Below, in pieces: positions 1 through 8,457 of a stretch of 64,000 nucleotides of DNA. This DNA is from Shinella zoogloeoides. GTDB lineage: Bacteria > Pseudomonadota > Alphaproteobacteria > Rhizobiales > Rhizobiaceae. Within the stretch, counting starts at the first letter, position 1. Each line of letters begins with the position of its first letter. The notes beneath the pieces are model-generated. The model did no database searches. It was not told where the DNA came from and saw only the letters and a list, made by a program, of their open reading frames with translations. The DNA lies in contig NZ_CP132311.1 in the NCBI RefSeq assembly GCF_030733845.1, forward strand, positions 368,501-432,500, in the 5' to 3' direction. A program made the position numbers and the translations under genes.

Positions 1-1
1 C

Positions 2-499
2 ATGTCCTATTCGGGCCTGCAGGCCGTGCTGAAGCTGCTGCTTGCCGAGCGCGTCTCCATCCGCAACCTGCATCTCATCCTCGAAGCGGTGGCCGAACTC
101 GCGCCGCATGTGCGCAAGACCGAGCAGATCGTCGAGCATGTGCGCATCCGCATGGCGCAGCAGATCTGCGGTGACCTCACCGACAACGGTGTGCTGCCGG
201 TGCTTCGCCTCGGCAACAAGTGGGACATGGTCTTCCACCAGGCCCTCAAGCGCGACTCGAAGGGCGAGATCGTCGAGTTCGACATCGATCCGCGCCAGCT
301 CGAAGAGTTTTCCGAGCAGGCGACCCGGGTTATCCGCGAGTTTCTCGACCGCGGCACGCCCTTTGTACTGGTCACGTCGCCCGAATCCCGTTCTTATGTG
401 CGCATGATCATCGAGCGCCTGTTCGCCACATTGCCGGTTCTCTCGCATGTCGAGCTCGCCAAGGGCATCGAGATCAAGATTCTCGGCTCCATTTCATGA
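2..499 (+). CDS. flhA: Flagellar export apparatus protein FlhA, C-terminal part (5' end outside window)
   Basis: This is the last 165 residues of FlhA, the inner-membrane export-gate protein of the flagellar type III secretion apparatus. The visible part belongs to the cytoplasmic domain that docks chaperone-substrate complexes; it shows the typical stretch [16 protein letters not shown] near residue 20 of the fragment and the end motif [10 protein letters not shown]. Family members are about 690 residues, so most of the gene lies to the left of the window; the first ATG seen is internal, not a start. The stop codon overlaps the fliR start (ATGA), indicating translational coupling in one flagellar operon. 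Identification rests on recognition of the family and on the fliR neighbour. Confidence 0.93.
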   Translation: MSYSGLQAVLKLLLAERVSIRNLHLILEAVAELAPHVRKTEQIVEHVRIRMAQQICGDLTDNGVLPVLRLGNKWDMVFHQALKRDSKGEIVEFDIDPRQLEEFSEQATRVIREFLDRGTPFVLVTSPESRSYVRMIIERLFATLPVLSHVELAKGIEIKILGSIS

Positions 500-1248
500 T
501 AACGGACCCGCAGGGCACGGTGCTGGCGCTGTTCGCCGCCTTCTGCCGTGTCGGCGGGTGTTTCATGCTGCTGCCGGGGTTTTCCTCCGCGCGCCTTTCC
601 ATGCAGATCCGCCTGTTCCTCGCGGTGGCGATCTCCATGGCGATCCTGCCGATCCTCTGGGACACGATCTATCCGCGCACCTCCGGTTCGCTCGACGGCT
701 ATCTCAAGCTGATCGTCTTCGAAACGCTGACCGGGGCGGTGATCGGCCTCATCGCGCGCTACTATGTGCTCGGCCTGCAATTCGCCGGCACGGTGCTCAC
801 CATGATGATGGGCTTCAACGCGCCGCCGACGCCTGACGTCATCGAGGACACGGCCGAAAACCAGCTGACGAACCTTCTGTCCTTCGCCGGCCTGATGGTG
901 CTTTTCATACTGGATTTCCACCACGTCATTCTGCGCGCGCTGGTGGATTCCTACAATGTCATGCCGCTCGGCGCAGGCTTCAACCCGCAGAGCGCGCTGA
1001 TCACGCTCACCGACACGCTGAGCCAGACCTTCATGATCATGCTCAGGCTCGCCAGCCCCTTCATCCTCTACGGCCTGGTGTTCAACGTCTCCGTCGGCCT
1101 CGTCAACAAGCTCGCGCCGCAGATTCCGATCTACTTCGTCTCGCTGCCCTTCATCATCATGGGCGGCATGGTCCTGCTCTATTTCGGCATTTCCTCGATG
1201 CTGGAAATCTTCACGGCCGGCTTCCTGCCGGTGTTCCGCGGAGGCTGA
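496..1248 (+). CDS. fliR: Flagellar biosynthetic protein FliR
   Basis: A 250-residue integral membrane protein of the flagellar type III export gate (FliP-FliQ-FliR core). The sequence is strongly hydrophobic throughout, with about six membrane segments, and has the family features: an N-terminal [14 protein letters not shown] segment, a central [16 protein letters not shown] loop, and a C-terminal [14 protein letters not shown] segment. The ATG at 496 was chosen because it overlaps the flhA stop (ATGA) and gives the usual family length; a longer open frame upstream only reads through flhA in the wrong frame. The next gene starts two bases after the stop, so the three genes are very probably co-transcribed. 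Confidence 0.94.
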   Translation: MITDPQGTVLALFAAFCRVGGCFMLLPGFSSARLSMQIRLFLAVAISMAILPILWDTIYPRTSGSLDGYLKLIVFETLTGAVIGLIARYYVLGLQFAGTVLTMMMGFNAPPTPDVIEDTAENQLTNLLSFAGLMVLFILDFHHVILRALVDSYNVMPLGAGFNPQSALITLTDTLSQTFMIMLRLASPFILYGLVFNVSVGLVNKLAPQIPIYFVSLPFIIMGGMVLLYFGISSMLEIFTAGFLPVFRGG

Positions 1249-1249
1249 C

Positions 1250-1648
1250 ATGGCGCAGAACCGCTCGGACAAGCTGAAGCGCCTCGTCACCGTCCAGCGC
1301 CACCTGGAGAAGATGGCGGAGATCGACCTTGCCAACACCACCCGCCAGCGGCAGGAGGTTGCGGAGACGATGGATGTGGTCGTCGAGGCGATCAATTCGC
1401 TCGATCCGGTGCACCGCAGCTTCTCGCATCACTATTCCGGCCAGTACAGCCGGCTGCAGCAGCAGGAGCAGATGCTGTCCAACGTGCAGCAGATGCACGA
1501 GATGCGCGTGGTGCGCGAACGCACCAAGGGCGACCGCATGGAAGACCGCATGAAGGAGGCCCGCAGCGCCGAGGAGCGCGAGGCTGCGGACGATTCGATC
1601 TACGACCTCATCGACCAGCACATCGCCTACAAGTCGGGCAACGACTAG
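1250..1648 (+). CDS. FliJ-like coiled-coil flagellar protein (conserved rhizobial hypothetical)
   Basis: A 132-residue, highly charged and almost wholly alpha-helical protein with many Q, E, R and M residues, predicted to form a long coiled coil. It follows fliR by one base and so belongs to the flagellar operon. Size and composition resemble FliJ, the coiled-coil chaperone/central stalk of the flagellar export ATPase, and FliJ-like proteins are often too divergent to be recognised by motif. I see no diagnostic residues, so the FliJ assignment is an inference from operon position and fold type; it could also be another flagellar export chaperone. Confidence 0.6.
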   Translation: MAQNRSDKLKRLVTVQRHLEKMAEIDLANTTRQRQEVAETMDVVVEAINSLDPVHRSFSHHYSGQYSRLQQQEQMLSNVQQMHEMRVVRERTKGDRMEDRMKEARSAEEREAADDSIYDLIDQHIAYKSGND

Positions 1649-1922
1649 GCCCTTCTTTCAAGCCTCTGGAAGAAAACACGTTTTACCGGCCCCTTATCAA
1701 GCTTGCGTCAAAGTGGATTTCGGAACCGGGGCCGTCACGGCTTCGTCATCCGCCACCAGCCTCCCGTAAGGTTGAGCAGCGATAGTCGCATCAGGACGAT
1801 GACGAAGTTTGCCGAAGCGGCCACACGATGGCGCGGGCGGATTGGATGTCCGGAATTCGAGGCCGGCGGACCGCCATGAGGACGGGTCCGGTCGTTGAGG
1901 ATCACCTGAAAGGCTCTGAGAC

Positions 1923-2471
1923 GTGGCAATTTCTCCCCCCAGCGACCTGGTGCTCGATGTCGTGCGTGCTGCCGACCCGAGCCAGGTTCAGGAAGCGCAA
2001 GCCAAGCTGAAGTCGAATCGCGCCGCCTTCGAGGCCAACAGCCTCGCCGAAGCGGGCGCCGGTTTCCAGGCCGCCGTCGGCATCCTCAATCGCGATACCG
2101 TTGCCACTCAGGGCGCCGAAGGCGTCAAGGCGGTAGGCGCCAAGGCGATCCCGGAGCATCTGCGCAAATTCGAATCGATGGTGCTGCAGAATTTCGTGAA
2201 GTCGATGATGCCGACGGAGAGCGAAGAGCTCTACGGCAAGGGCACGGCGGGCGAGATGTGGCGCGGCATGATGGCCGACCAGCTCGGCGAAGCGCTCGCC
2301 AAGGGCGGCGGTATCGGCATTGCCGAGAGCCTTGCCGGAAAGAGCGGCATCACCACCAATCCGAAGGACAAGGACGCTGACCGTGTCGCCGCCGGCATGG
2401 TGCAGTCGTTGCAGCGCCAGGCCTTTGCCGACCTGACGCCCGGCATCAAGCAAGACGATAAAAAAGCATAA
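1923..2471 (+). CDS. flgJ: FlgJ-type rod-binding protein (no muramidase domain)
   Basis: A 182-residue protein with the rod-binding domain of FlgJ at about residues 75-130: HLRKFESMVLQNFVKSMMP followed by GKGTAGEMWRGMMADQLG, the classic 'FEsm.l..m...m...g.g...y..m...q.a' pattern. FlgJ of enterics caps the growing rod and carries a C-terminal peptidoglycan hydrolase; this protein stops after the rod-binding part, as is common in alphaproteobacteria, so another enzyme must open the wall. The start is a GTG at 1923, with a modest AAAGG ribosome site about ten bases upstream. A 274-base gap precedes it; flgN-like and anchor-protein genes follow closely. Confidence 0.82.
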   Translation: MAISPPSDLVLDVVRAADPSQVQEAQAKLKSNRAAFEANSLAEAGAGFQAAVGILNRDTVATQGAEGVKAVGAKAIPEHLRKFESMVLQNFVKSMMPTESEELYGKGTAGEMWRGMMADQLGEALAKGGGIGIAESLAGKSGITTNPKDKDADRVAAGMVQSLQRQAFADLTPGIKQDDKKA

Positions 2472-2486
2472 GCGGAGACCAACAAG

Positions 2487-2855
2487 ATGGAACAGGCTAA
2501 CAACGAACTGCGGATCCGCACTGTCCTCGGCCGGCTCGAAACGATCATCGATGCCGAGAACGACAATATCGGCAGCGATCCGAATTTCGACCTGCCGACC
2601 TCGAACGCCCACAAGAGCCGCTGCCTTTACGAACTGGCGATGCTGAGCCGCGACGTGCGCCCGGAAGAAGTCCCGCCGACCTTCTCGACCCAGCTGGCCC
2701 GCGTGCGCGAAAAGCTCGCCACCAACGCCCAGCGCGTCTCGGCCCATCTCGAAGCCGTGCGCGAGGTCGTCAGCATCCTGAAGAACGCCGTGCAGGACCT
2801 CGAGGCTGACGGCACCTATTCGCAGGAACAGTTCCGCGTGGGTTACGGTACATGA
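2487..2855 (+). CDS. FlgN-like flagellar protein
   Basis: A 122-residue helical protein with an N-terminal stretch LGRLETIIDAENDNI and a C-terminal helix rich in small and charged residues. The size, the 'L..E...L..gd' style of the first helix and the place directly after the rod-binding gene fit the alphaproteobacterial FlgN group, the chaperones that keep hook-associated proteins soluble before export. The start follows a GGAG site about ten bases upstream. Its stop overlaps the next start (ATGA at 2852), so expression of the two is coupled. Assignment to FlgN is moderate, based on context plus helical pattern rather than a catalytic signature. Confidence 0.6.
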   Translation: MEQANNELRIRTVLGRLETIIDAENDNIGSDPNFDLPTSNAHKSRCLYELAMLSRDVRPEEVPPTFSTQLARVREKLATNAQRVSAHLEAVREVVSILKNAVQDLEADGTYSQEQFRVGYGT

Positions 2856-3382
2856 TCAAGCTCATCGGCACCGGCGTCTGGATTCTCGCGATCACGCTTG
2901 CCTCGGTCTATTTCTCGCTGACGATGGCCTCGGCCCCCAAGGTCGATACCGCCGCCGCCGAGCGCGAGGCGGCCATGGAATTCGTCAGCGGCTATACGAC
3001 CACCGTGCCCGTCATCGGGGAGGGCGGCGTCAACGGCTACCTCCTGACCAAGCTCGCCTACAAGGCGAACAAGGAATTGGCGTCCAAGCAGGTCGTGCCG
3101 CTGCCGCAGATGATCACCGACGAGCTTTACACCCTGCTCGTCGGCAAGAAGCTGATCGACGTGGAGGCCGCCGGCAGTTTCGACCTGGAGGCCTTCCGCG
3201 GCGTCGTGAAGGAGGGGCTGAACCGCCGCTTCGGCGCGGAGGTCATCGCCGAGGTCTATGTCGAGCAGATCGACTACCTCACCACCGCCTCGGTAGAACA
3301 GCCGCCGCAAAAGCGCGGCGTGACGCTGCTCAAGGGCGAGGTTCCGGCTGTCGAGCCGACTGACAAAAGCGGCGGGCACTGA
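2852..3382 (+). CDS. Small inner-membrane-anchored protein of the flagellar operon
   Basis: A 176-residue protein with one N-terminal membrane segment (about residues 4-24) and a soluble, probably periplasmic, remainder. The body has a regular alpha/beta look with EFVSGYTTTVPVIGEGG and a C-terminal EVIAEVYVEQIDYLT. The topology and the pattern 'valgyttTvPVi...' faintly resemble FliL-like or stator-associated proteins, but I cannot name the family. It overlaps the preceding flgN-like gene by four bases and ends the operon, with a stem-loop at 3412-3440. A role in flagellar assembly or motor function is inferred from operon position only. Confidence 0.55.
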   Translation: MIKLIGTGVWILAITLASVYFSLTMASAPKVDTAAAEREAAMEFVSGYTTTVPVIGEGGVNGYLLTKLAYKANKELASKQVVPLPQMITDELYTLLVGKKLIDVEAAGSFDLEAFRGVVKEGLNRRFGAEVIAEVYVEQIDYLTTASVEQPPQKRGVTLLKGEVPAVEPTDKSGGH

Positions 3383-3411
3383 CACCCGCCTTTCGAGAAG
3401 AAATTCCGTCG

Positions 3412-3440
3412 AGGCCGGCCGCTAGAGCGTGCCGGCCTTT
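3412..3440 (+). terminator. Stem-loop terminator between flagellar operon and glycosyltransferase gene
   Basis: An 8-bp stem AGGCCGGC/GCCGGCCT with an 11-base loop, followed by TTT. It lies 30 bases after the flagellar operon and overlaps the stop of the converging glycosyltransferase gene. The short T-run makes it a moderate terminator for the + strand. Confidence 0.5.
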
Positions 3441-4210
3441 GCCGTTGCGACCATGCCGCGCGCCGGACGCATGCCGGAGAGCTTGTAGCGCAGGATGTGG
3501 TAGAGGAAGAGCGGATCGGTGCGGTTGGGTTTGCGCACGAACCGGCTGAGCCATTCATGGCGAGGCCTGCGCGCGGGAAGCGGCGCGCCGTCGTTCTCGT
3601 TCGCGAGGGCATCGAACAGGCCGGCGACGCTGAGCACCAGCCGCGCATGGCCGGGCCCGACATGGCGGTCGATCCATTTCTCCTGCGCCGGGCTGCCCAT
3701 GTCGACGACGAGGATGTCCACATTCGCCATGCGCACGCGCTCCATTACGGTATCGGACTGGGCCGGGTCGAACGCGCCGTCGGCGATCGGCAGGATGTCG
3801 TGCCAGGGCGTGTGCCGGCGCAATGCTTCGGCAGCCCGCGTCAACGTCGCCTTCTCGCCGCCGATCAGCGCGATGCGCATCGGTCTGGAAAGGTAGGTCA
3901 GCAGCGCGGGAACGAAGGCCGTGCCGCTGAGATTTTCGGGGAAGGGCTTGCCGTGGAACAGCCGGGACGCGATGTCGATGCCCTGGCCGTCCGGTAGCAC
4001 GATCTGGCGCTCCAGCACGGTACGGTATTCCGCGTCCTGCATCATCCGGTTGCCGTTCTCGGCATTGAGAAAGGCGATGACGCTCTGTCCGAAGGGCATG
4101 GTCGCAATCTCTTCGGCAAAGGCGAAGGCGTCGGCCCAGCCGAGATCGCAGACCGGCAGGCCGAGGATATCCCGTTGCGAGGCGACGATGTTGCCCGACA
4201 CGAAGGCCAT
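3422..4210 (-). CDS. WecG/TagA/CpsF-family glycosyltransferase
   Basis: A 262-residue glycosyltransferase of the family that includes the N-acetylmannosaminuronosyltransferase WecG and teichoic-acid enzyme TagA; these transfer an N-acetylmannosamine-type sugar to a lipid-linked acceptor at the cytoplasmic membrane face. Family motifs are clear: LNAENGNRMM near residue 45, LPDGQGIDIASRL near 70, RIALIGGEK near 115 and MGSPAQEKWIDRH near 170, the last being the hallmark 'G.P.QE.W'. The ATG at 4210 has a good GGGAGA site nine bases upstream and gives the usual family length; an in-frame ATG at 4306 is possible. No polysaccharide operon surrounds it, so the acceptor is unknown. Confidence 0.82.
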   Translation of the reverse strand: MAFVSGNIVASQRDILGLPVCDLGWADAFAFAEEIATMPFGQSVIAFLNAENGNRMMQDAEYRTVLERQIVLPDGQGIDIASRLFHGKPFPENLSGTAFVPALLTYLSRPMRIALIGGEKATLTRAAEALRRHTPWHDILPIADGAFDPAQSDTVMERVRMANVDILVVDMGSPAQEKWIDRHVGPGHARLVLSVAGLFDALANENDGAPLPARRPRHEWLSRFVRKPNRTDPLFLYHILRYKLSGMRPARGMVATAKAGTL

Positions 4211-4688
4211 GACGCAGTTTCTCCCGTAGAGAATGCCGGCTTGCGGCAGGGTCTCATGGCCCGTCCGCCCGGAATGTTCGGCAATGTCTCTGGGGCCTGG
4301 CTTCATGCTGCTCCCGCAAGGCTTGCGTTGTCTCCCTCTAGCAGCCTCCGCTGAAAGGCCGTTTAAGGATTTCCCAAAAAGGCAGCTACGGAAGTTGTCT
4401 GTTCGTTAACCATGTGCTTAAATCATTGATATTTATTGTTTTATACCTCAGTCTCGTTGTCCGGCACCCGAAGAATTCTTGCAAGCTCATACTCTCTCTG
4501 GGTTGCATGCGTGGTTCCTTCATCGCTCGGCGGGCGCCTTTCACGGATGACAGGAAAGGATGTTTCTGCGGCCCTTCTCCTGCTTGCGGCTTGAAATTAT
4601 GTGTTTTGGACAGCATAGGGCGTTAAGAGGCCATCCCGCCGAGCAGCCGCCCCACTAGAGTGGGCGCAATTCATTCAGGGAGAGAAAT
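4211..4688. other. Intergenic region before folD
   Basis: About 480 bases without a convincing gene (380 if the glycosyltransferase starts at 4306). It contains an AT-rich stretch near 4395-4450 that may hold promoters for the divergent genes. A small imperfect hairpin with core CCCAC-TAGA-GTGGG lies at about 4648-4668, just upstream of the folD ribosome site. Overlapping open frames of 70-76 codons on both strands lack ribosome sites and protein-like composition. I recognised no riboswitch. Confidence 0.4.
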
Positions 4689-5579
4689 GTGACCACCATT
4701 ATCGATGGGAAGCAGGTTGCCGCTTCCGTGATTGACGCTGTGAAGTCCGCCGCTGCCGCCCTGGAGAAGGATGCGGGCGTAAAGCCGGGCCTTGCCGTCG
4801 TCATCGTCGGCAATGATCCGGCAAGCCATGCCTATGTCTCTTCCAAGAGCCGCATGGCCAAGGAATGCGGCTTCACCTCCATCCAGCACACGTTGCCCGA
4901 GGAAACGACGCAGGAAGAGCTTGCCCGCCTCGTCGAGACGCTGAATGCCGACGAGAGCGTCCACGGCATCCTTGTCCAGCTTCCCTTGCCCAAGCACCTG
5001 GTTTCCGATCCCATCATCCAGTCGATCCGGCCGGAGAAGGACGTCGACGGCCTGCATGTGGTCAATGCGGGCAAGGTGGCGACGGGTGATCTCGACGGCG
5101 GCCTCGTCTCCTGCACGCCGGCCGGCGCCATGGTCTTCGTGCGTCGCACGCACGGCAACGACCTTTCCGGCCTCAACGCCGTCGTCATCGGCCGCTCCAA
5201 CCTCTTCGGCAAGCCGATGTCCGCGCTGCTGCTTGCCGCCAATGCGACGGTGACGACGGCGCATTCGCGCACCAAGGACCTCGCCGCCGTCTGCCGCAAC
5301 GCCGATATCCTGGTTGCGGCCGTCGGGCGCGCGGAAATGGTGAAGGCCGACTGGGTGAAGCCCGGCGCCACCGTCATCGACGTCGGCATCAACCGCATCA
5401 CCACCGCCGAGGGCAAGTCCCGCCTCGTCGGCGACGTCGCCTTCGAGGATTGCGTGAAGGTCGCGGGTGTCATCACGCCTGTTCCGGGCGGTGTCGGCCC
5501 GATGACCATCGCCATGCTGATGGCCAACACCGTGATCGCCGCCTATCGCAAGGCCGGCAGGACGCCGCCGAAGTTCTGA
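4689..5579 (+). CDS. folD: Bifunctional methylenetetrahydrofolate dehydrogenase / methenyltetrahydrofolate cyclohydrolase
   Basis: FolD interconverts 5,10-methylene- and 10-formyl-tetrahydrofolate in the cytoplasm, using NADP, and supplies one-carbon units for purine and formyl-Met synthesis. The 296-residue protein has the substrate motif SYVSSK-like [13 protein letters not shown] near residue 45 (catalytic Lys), [11 protein letters not shown] near 93, the nucleotide-binding [14 protein letters not shown] near 165, and the C-terminal signature [17 protein letters not shown]. Translation starts at GTG 4689, behind GGGAGAG. Two bases earlier an ATG directly followed by TGA forms a start-stop pair overlapping the real start. 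A strong terminator follows at 5598-5619. It stands alone between unrelated genes. Confidence 0.97.
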   Translation: MTTIIDGKQVAASVIDAVKSAAAALEKDAGVKPGLAVVIVGNDPASHAYVSSKSRMAKECGFTSIQHTLPEETTQEELARLVETLNADESVHGILVQLPLPKHLVSDPIIQSIRPEKDVDGLHVVNAGKVATGDLDGGLVSCTPAGAMVFVRRTHGNDLSGLNAVVIGRSNLFGKPMSALLLAANATVTTAHSRTKDLAAVCRNADILVAAVGRAEMVKADWVKPGATVIDVGINRITTAEGKSRLVGDVAFEDCVKVAGVITPVPGGVGPMTIAMLMANTVIAAYRKAGRTPPKF

Positions 5580-5597
5580 GGACCAGCCGGCATTCAG

Positions 5598-5619
5598 GGC
5601 GCCCCGCGGGGCGCCTTTT
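5598..5619 (+). terminator. Rho-independent terminator of folD
   Basis: A perfect palindrome GGCGCCCC/GGGGCGCC with a two-base centre is followed by TTTT, 19 bases after the folD stop. It ends at the stop codon of the converging LacI-type gene, so it may serve as a terminator for both. Confidence 0.85.
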
Positions 5620-6647
5620 CATTTCCGCGTCGGGGCGGGTCCGGTCGAGGCGCGCACGATGAGGTCGGTCTTCCACAGTTCCTGCTGCGGCAGGGTCTCC
5701 AGGTCGAGGATGTTGGCGATGAGCCGCCGGGCGATGCGCTGGCCGGCGGCGCGCAGCGACGAGCGCGTCGTTGTCAGCGGCACCATGAAATTCTCCGGCT
5801 TCAGCATCGGCAGCACGTCGTCATGGGCGATCAGCGAGACATCCGTGCCGAGCTTCAGCCCTGCCTGGTTGATCGCCCGCACGGCGCCGAGCGCCAGAAC
5901 CGTGCTGGAACACAGGACGGCCGTCGGCGGCGTATCGAGTTGCAGGAAGCGCTCCATGGCGCGGAAGCCATGCTCGTCCGTCATCTGCGAGTGCTGCACG
6001 CACTCCGCCCGCAGCAGGAGGCCCTGCTCGGCAAGCGCCCGCACGGTGCCCTTCTCGCGACGGATCGCGAAGGCGAGGTGGTCCGGGCCGTTGATCAGGG
6101 CGAAGTGCCGGTGCCCGAGCTGCGTCAGCAGGCGCGCGGCATCGTAGAAGGCGCCGGTATTGTCGATGTCGAGGAAGGGATAATCGGTCGCGACGCCGAT
6201 CGAGCGCCCATGCACGATAAAGGGCGTCTTCAACGATTTCAGCATGGCGATGCGCGGATCCTTCTCGCGCATATAGGCAAGAAACATCGCGTCCACATTG
6301 CCGCTCGCCACGAGCCGCCGGCAGGTCGCGGTCTCGTCCTCGGGGTGGCTCGGGTTGATGACGAAATGGAAATCGTGCTTGACCGCCTCGTCGCCGAGTC
6401 CGGCCAGGAATTCGCCGAAATGCACGTCGGACTCGATACCGTCGGCCGTCGGCATGACGAGGCCGATCGAGCCCGCCCGTCCGGTCGCAAGGCGCTGGGC
6501 GGCCCGGTTCGGCCGGTATCCGGTCTCCCGTACGGCATCGAGCACGCGCTGGCGCGTCTCGGCATTGACCTCCGGATAACCGTTCAGCGCTCTGCTCACG
6601 GTTGTCTGAGAGAGGCCCAGCAATTGCGATAACTGCTTGAGATTCAC
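5619..6647 (-). CDS. aglR: LacI-family repressor of the alpha-glucoside operon (AglR-like)
   Basis: A 342-residue LacI-type regulator: N-terminal helix-turn-helix at residues 2-22 (LKQLSQLLGLSQTTVSRALN, with the hinge region after NGYPEVNAETRQRV) and a periplasmic-binding-like effector domain from about residue 60. It is divergent from aglE, and three palindromes of the LacI type (6669-6684, 6715-6728, 6878-6893) lie between the two genes, so autoregulation and control of aglEFGAK are likely, with an alpha-glucoside or derivative as inducer. I chose GTG at 6647 because the open frame upstream would run over two operators and because 342 residues is the normal length; an ATG at 6731 is the alternative. 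Confidence 0.88.
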   Translation of the reverse strand: MNLKQLSQLLGLSQTTVSRALNGYPEVNAETRQRVLDAVRETGYRPNRAAQRLATGRAGSIGLVMPTADGIESDVHFGEFLAGLGDEAVKHDFHFVINPSHPEDETATCRRLVASGNVDAMFLAYMREKDPRIAMLKSLKTPFIVHGRSIGVATDYPFLDIDNTGAFYDAARLLTQLGHRHFALINGPDHLAFAIRREKGTVRALAEQGLLLRAECVQHSQMTDEHGFRAMERFLQLDTPPTAVLCSSTVLALGAVRAINQAGLKLGTDVSLIAHDDVLPMLKPENFMVPLTTTRSSLRAAGQRIARRLIANILDLETLPQQELWKTDLIVRASTGPAPTRK

Positions 6648-6668
6648 ATGTTTAGCTTTCTTGAAAAA

Positions 6669-6684
6669 TTCGAAGCGCTTTGGA
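6669..6684. promoter_or_regulatory. LacI-type operator 1 (aglR-proximal)
   Basis: TTCGAAGCGCTTTGGA has a palindromic core AAGCGCTT, the CG-centred symmetry bound by LacI/GalR proteins. It lies 22 bases upstream of the aglR GTG start. Confidence 0.75.
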
Positions 6685-6714
6685 TGCCTGGGTCTCCTGT
6701 TGTCTGATCTGGTT

Positions 6715-6728
6715 CCAAAGCGTTTTGG
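6715..6728. promoter_or_regulatory. LacI-type operator 2
   Basis: CCAAAGCGTTTTGG is palindromic except for one position. It lies 46 bases from operator 1 (centre to centre, about 45), consistent with cooperative binding on one DNA face or looping to operator 3. Confidence 0.72.
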
Positions 6729-6877
6729 CATCTAACATCAGCAAATCATGCAGGAAAAGTGGATTTGGCCGTTTTGCGCCGCAAAACTACGCTGCACTGC
6801 GTCACGCGCCGCGTTTTTGCGCTCAAATGATTGCGGGGTACTTGACGAGGGCGCGGGGGAAATGGAATGAAAGGAAA

Positions 6878-6893
6878 TCCAAAGCGCTTTGAA
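6878..6893. promoter_or_regulatory. LacI-type operator 3 (aglE-proximal)
   Basis: TCCAAAGCGCTTTGAA has the perfect core CAAAGCGCTTTG. It is 66 bases upstream of the aglE start, where a bound repressor would block the agl operon promoter. Confidence 0.8.
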
Positions 6894-6958
6894 TTTTGGG
6901 GCATTTTAGTGGACGCCTGCCCCGGGAGAGGGCGGGTTTGCTATGGGAGGCAAATCAG

Positions 6959-8317
6959 GTGAAAAAGACATTTTTGATGACGGCCGCGCTCGCTCTCGTG
7001 ATGGCGGGCGGCGCCGTTGCTGCCGACTTGAAGTTCAAGCCCGGCGAAGATGCGAAGTTCAACTGGCAGAGTTTCGAAGACTTCAAGAAGGGCCATGACC
7101 TCAAGGGTCAGTCGCTCACCATCTTCGGCCCCTGGCGCGGCGAGGACGAGGCGCTCTTCAAGGTCGTCTATGCCTATTTCACCGAGGCGACGGGCGCCGA
7201 GATCAAGTATTCCTCCTCGGAAAACTACGAGCAGCAGATCGTCATCGATACCCAGGCCGGCAGCCCGCCTGATGTCGCCATCCTCCCGCAGCCCGGCCTG
7301 ATCGCCGACCTTGCCTCCAAGGGTTACCTGACGCCGCTCGGCGACGAGACCAAGCAATGGCTGCTCGACAATTATGCCGCCGGTCAGTCCTGGGTCGACC
7401 TGGCGACCTACAAGGACAAGGACGGCAATGCCGCGCTCTTCGGTTTCCCCTACAAGATCGACGTGAAATCGCTCGTCTGGTACGTGCCGGAGAATTTCGA
7501 GGATGCCGGCTACGAAGTGCCGAAGACCATGGAAGACCTGAAGGCGCTGACCGAGCAGATCGTCGCCGATGGCGGCACGCCATGGTGCATCGGCCTGGGT
7601 TCCGGCGGGGCCACTGGCTGGCCGGCGACCGACTGGGTCGAGGACCTGATGCTGCGCACCGCATCGCCGGAAACCTACGACAAGTGGGTGAAGAACGAGA
7701 TCCCGTTCACGGACGCCGCCGTGGTCGGCGCGCTCGACGAGTTCGGCTGGTTCGCCAAGAACGACAAGTTCGTCGACGGCGGCGCGGCGGCGGTCGCATC
7801 CACTGACTTCCGCGACAGCCCGAAGGGCCTCTTCGCCTCCCCGCCGAAGTGCTACCTGCATCACCAGGCCTCGTTCATCCCGTCCTTCTTCCCGGAGGGC
7901 ACGGTTGTCGGCGAGGACGCGGACTTCTTCTACATGCCGCCCTATGCCAGTAAGCCGGAACTCGGCAATCCCGTTCTCGGCGCCGGCACCCTTGCCATGA
8001 TCACCAAGGACACGCCGGCCTCGCGCGCCTTCATCGAATTCCTCAAGACCCCGATCGCCCATGAGGTCTGGATGGCGCAGACCAGCTTCCTGACGCCCTA
8101 CAAGAGCGCCAACAAGGAAGCCTATGCCAATGCGCCGATGAAGAAGCAGGGCGAGATCCTGTTGAACTCGACGACGTTTCGCTTCGACGGTTCCGACCTG
8201 ATGCCGGGCAAGATCGGCGCGGGCGCGTTCTGGACCGGCATGGTCGATTTCGTCGGCGGCAAGTCCTCTGCCGACGTGGCTGATGGCGTCCAGAAGGCCT
8301 GGGACGCCATCAAGTAA
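6959..8317 (+). CDS. aglE: Alpha-glucoside ABC transporter, substrate-binding protein
   Basis: A 452-residue periplasmic binding protein of the extracellular solute-binding family 1, first gene of the agl operon that imports alpha-glucosides such as sucrose, maltose and trehalose. A signal peptide MKKTFLMTAALALVMAGG...AVA-A occupies residues 1-21. The mature protein has the family features QIVIDTQAGSPPDVAILPQPG near residue 90 and later GFPYKIDVKSLVWYVPENF. The GTG at 6959 is chosen as start because GGGAGG lies eight bases upstream; the open frame extends further without a ribosome site. A stem-loop at 8326-8354 follows, before aglF. Confidence 0.92.
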   Translation: MKKTFLMTAALALVMAGGAVAADLKFKPGEDAKFNWQSFEDFKKGHDLKGQSLTIFGPWRGEDEALFKVVYAYFTEATGAEIKYSSSENYEQQIVIDTQAGSPPDVAILPQPGLIADLASKGYLTPLGDETKQWLLDNYAAGQSWVDLATYKDKDGNAALFGFPYKIDVKSLVWYVPENFEDAGYEVPKTMEDLKALTEQIVADGGTPWCIGLGSGGATGWPATDWVEDLMLRTASPETYDKWVKNEIPFTDAAVVGALDEFGWFAKNDKFVDGGAAAVASTDFRDSPKGLFASPPKCYLHHQASFIPSFFPEGTVVGEDADFFYMPPYASKPELGNPVLGAGTLAMITKDTPASRAFIEFLKTPIAHEVWMAQTSFLTPYKSANKEAYANAPMKKQGEILLNSTTFRFDGSDLMPGKIGAGAFWTGMVDFVGGKSSADVADGVQKAWDAIK

Positions 8318-8325
8318 TCTCTGCG

Positions 8326-8354
8326 AACCGGCCGGCATCCGCCGGCCGGTTTTT
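8326..8354 (+). terminator. Stem-loop after aglE (attenuator / mRNA 3'-end stabiliser)
   Basis: An 11-bp stem AACCGGCCGGC/GCCGGCCGGTT with a four-base loop ATCC, followed by a T-run, starts nine bases after the aglE stop and 104 bases before aglF. Because the operon continues, it probably acts as a partial terminator and protects the aglE message. Confidence 0.75.
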
Positions 8355-8457
8355 CCACGCATGCGAAAGTGCAGCCGGACCATGCGGTGAAAGCCGCGTG
8401 AACGATCGCTTCGCTTCTGAGGGTCGTTGAGGGGCGCATTCCTGGGGAGGAACTGCC

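Larger units (their letters stand above)
6648..6958. promoter_or_regulatory. Divergent aglR/aglE control region
   Basis: This 311-base region separates the two start codons and holds no gene. It contains three LacI-type palindromes, two close to aglR and one 66 bases before the aglE start. The TTTTGCGCC-rich middle shows nothing I can name. Promoters must lie here, but no consensus sigma-70 pair was clear enough to place. Confidence 0.7.

Noticed and set aside
4386..4626. Overlapping 70-76-codon frames on both strands before folD
   Set aside because: Both lack ribosome sites and have unlikely composition; they overlap each other almost fully.
4211..4688. Tetrahydrofolate riboswitch upstream of folD
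   Set aside because: The leader has only a small imperfect hairpin near the start; I could not match a known folate-binding motif by eye.
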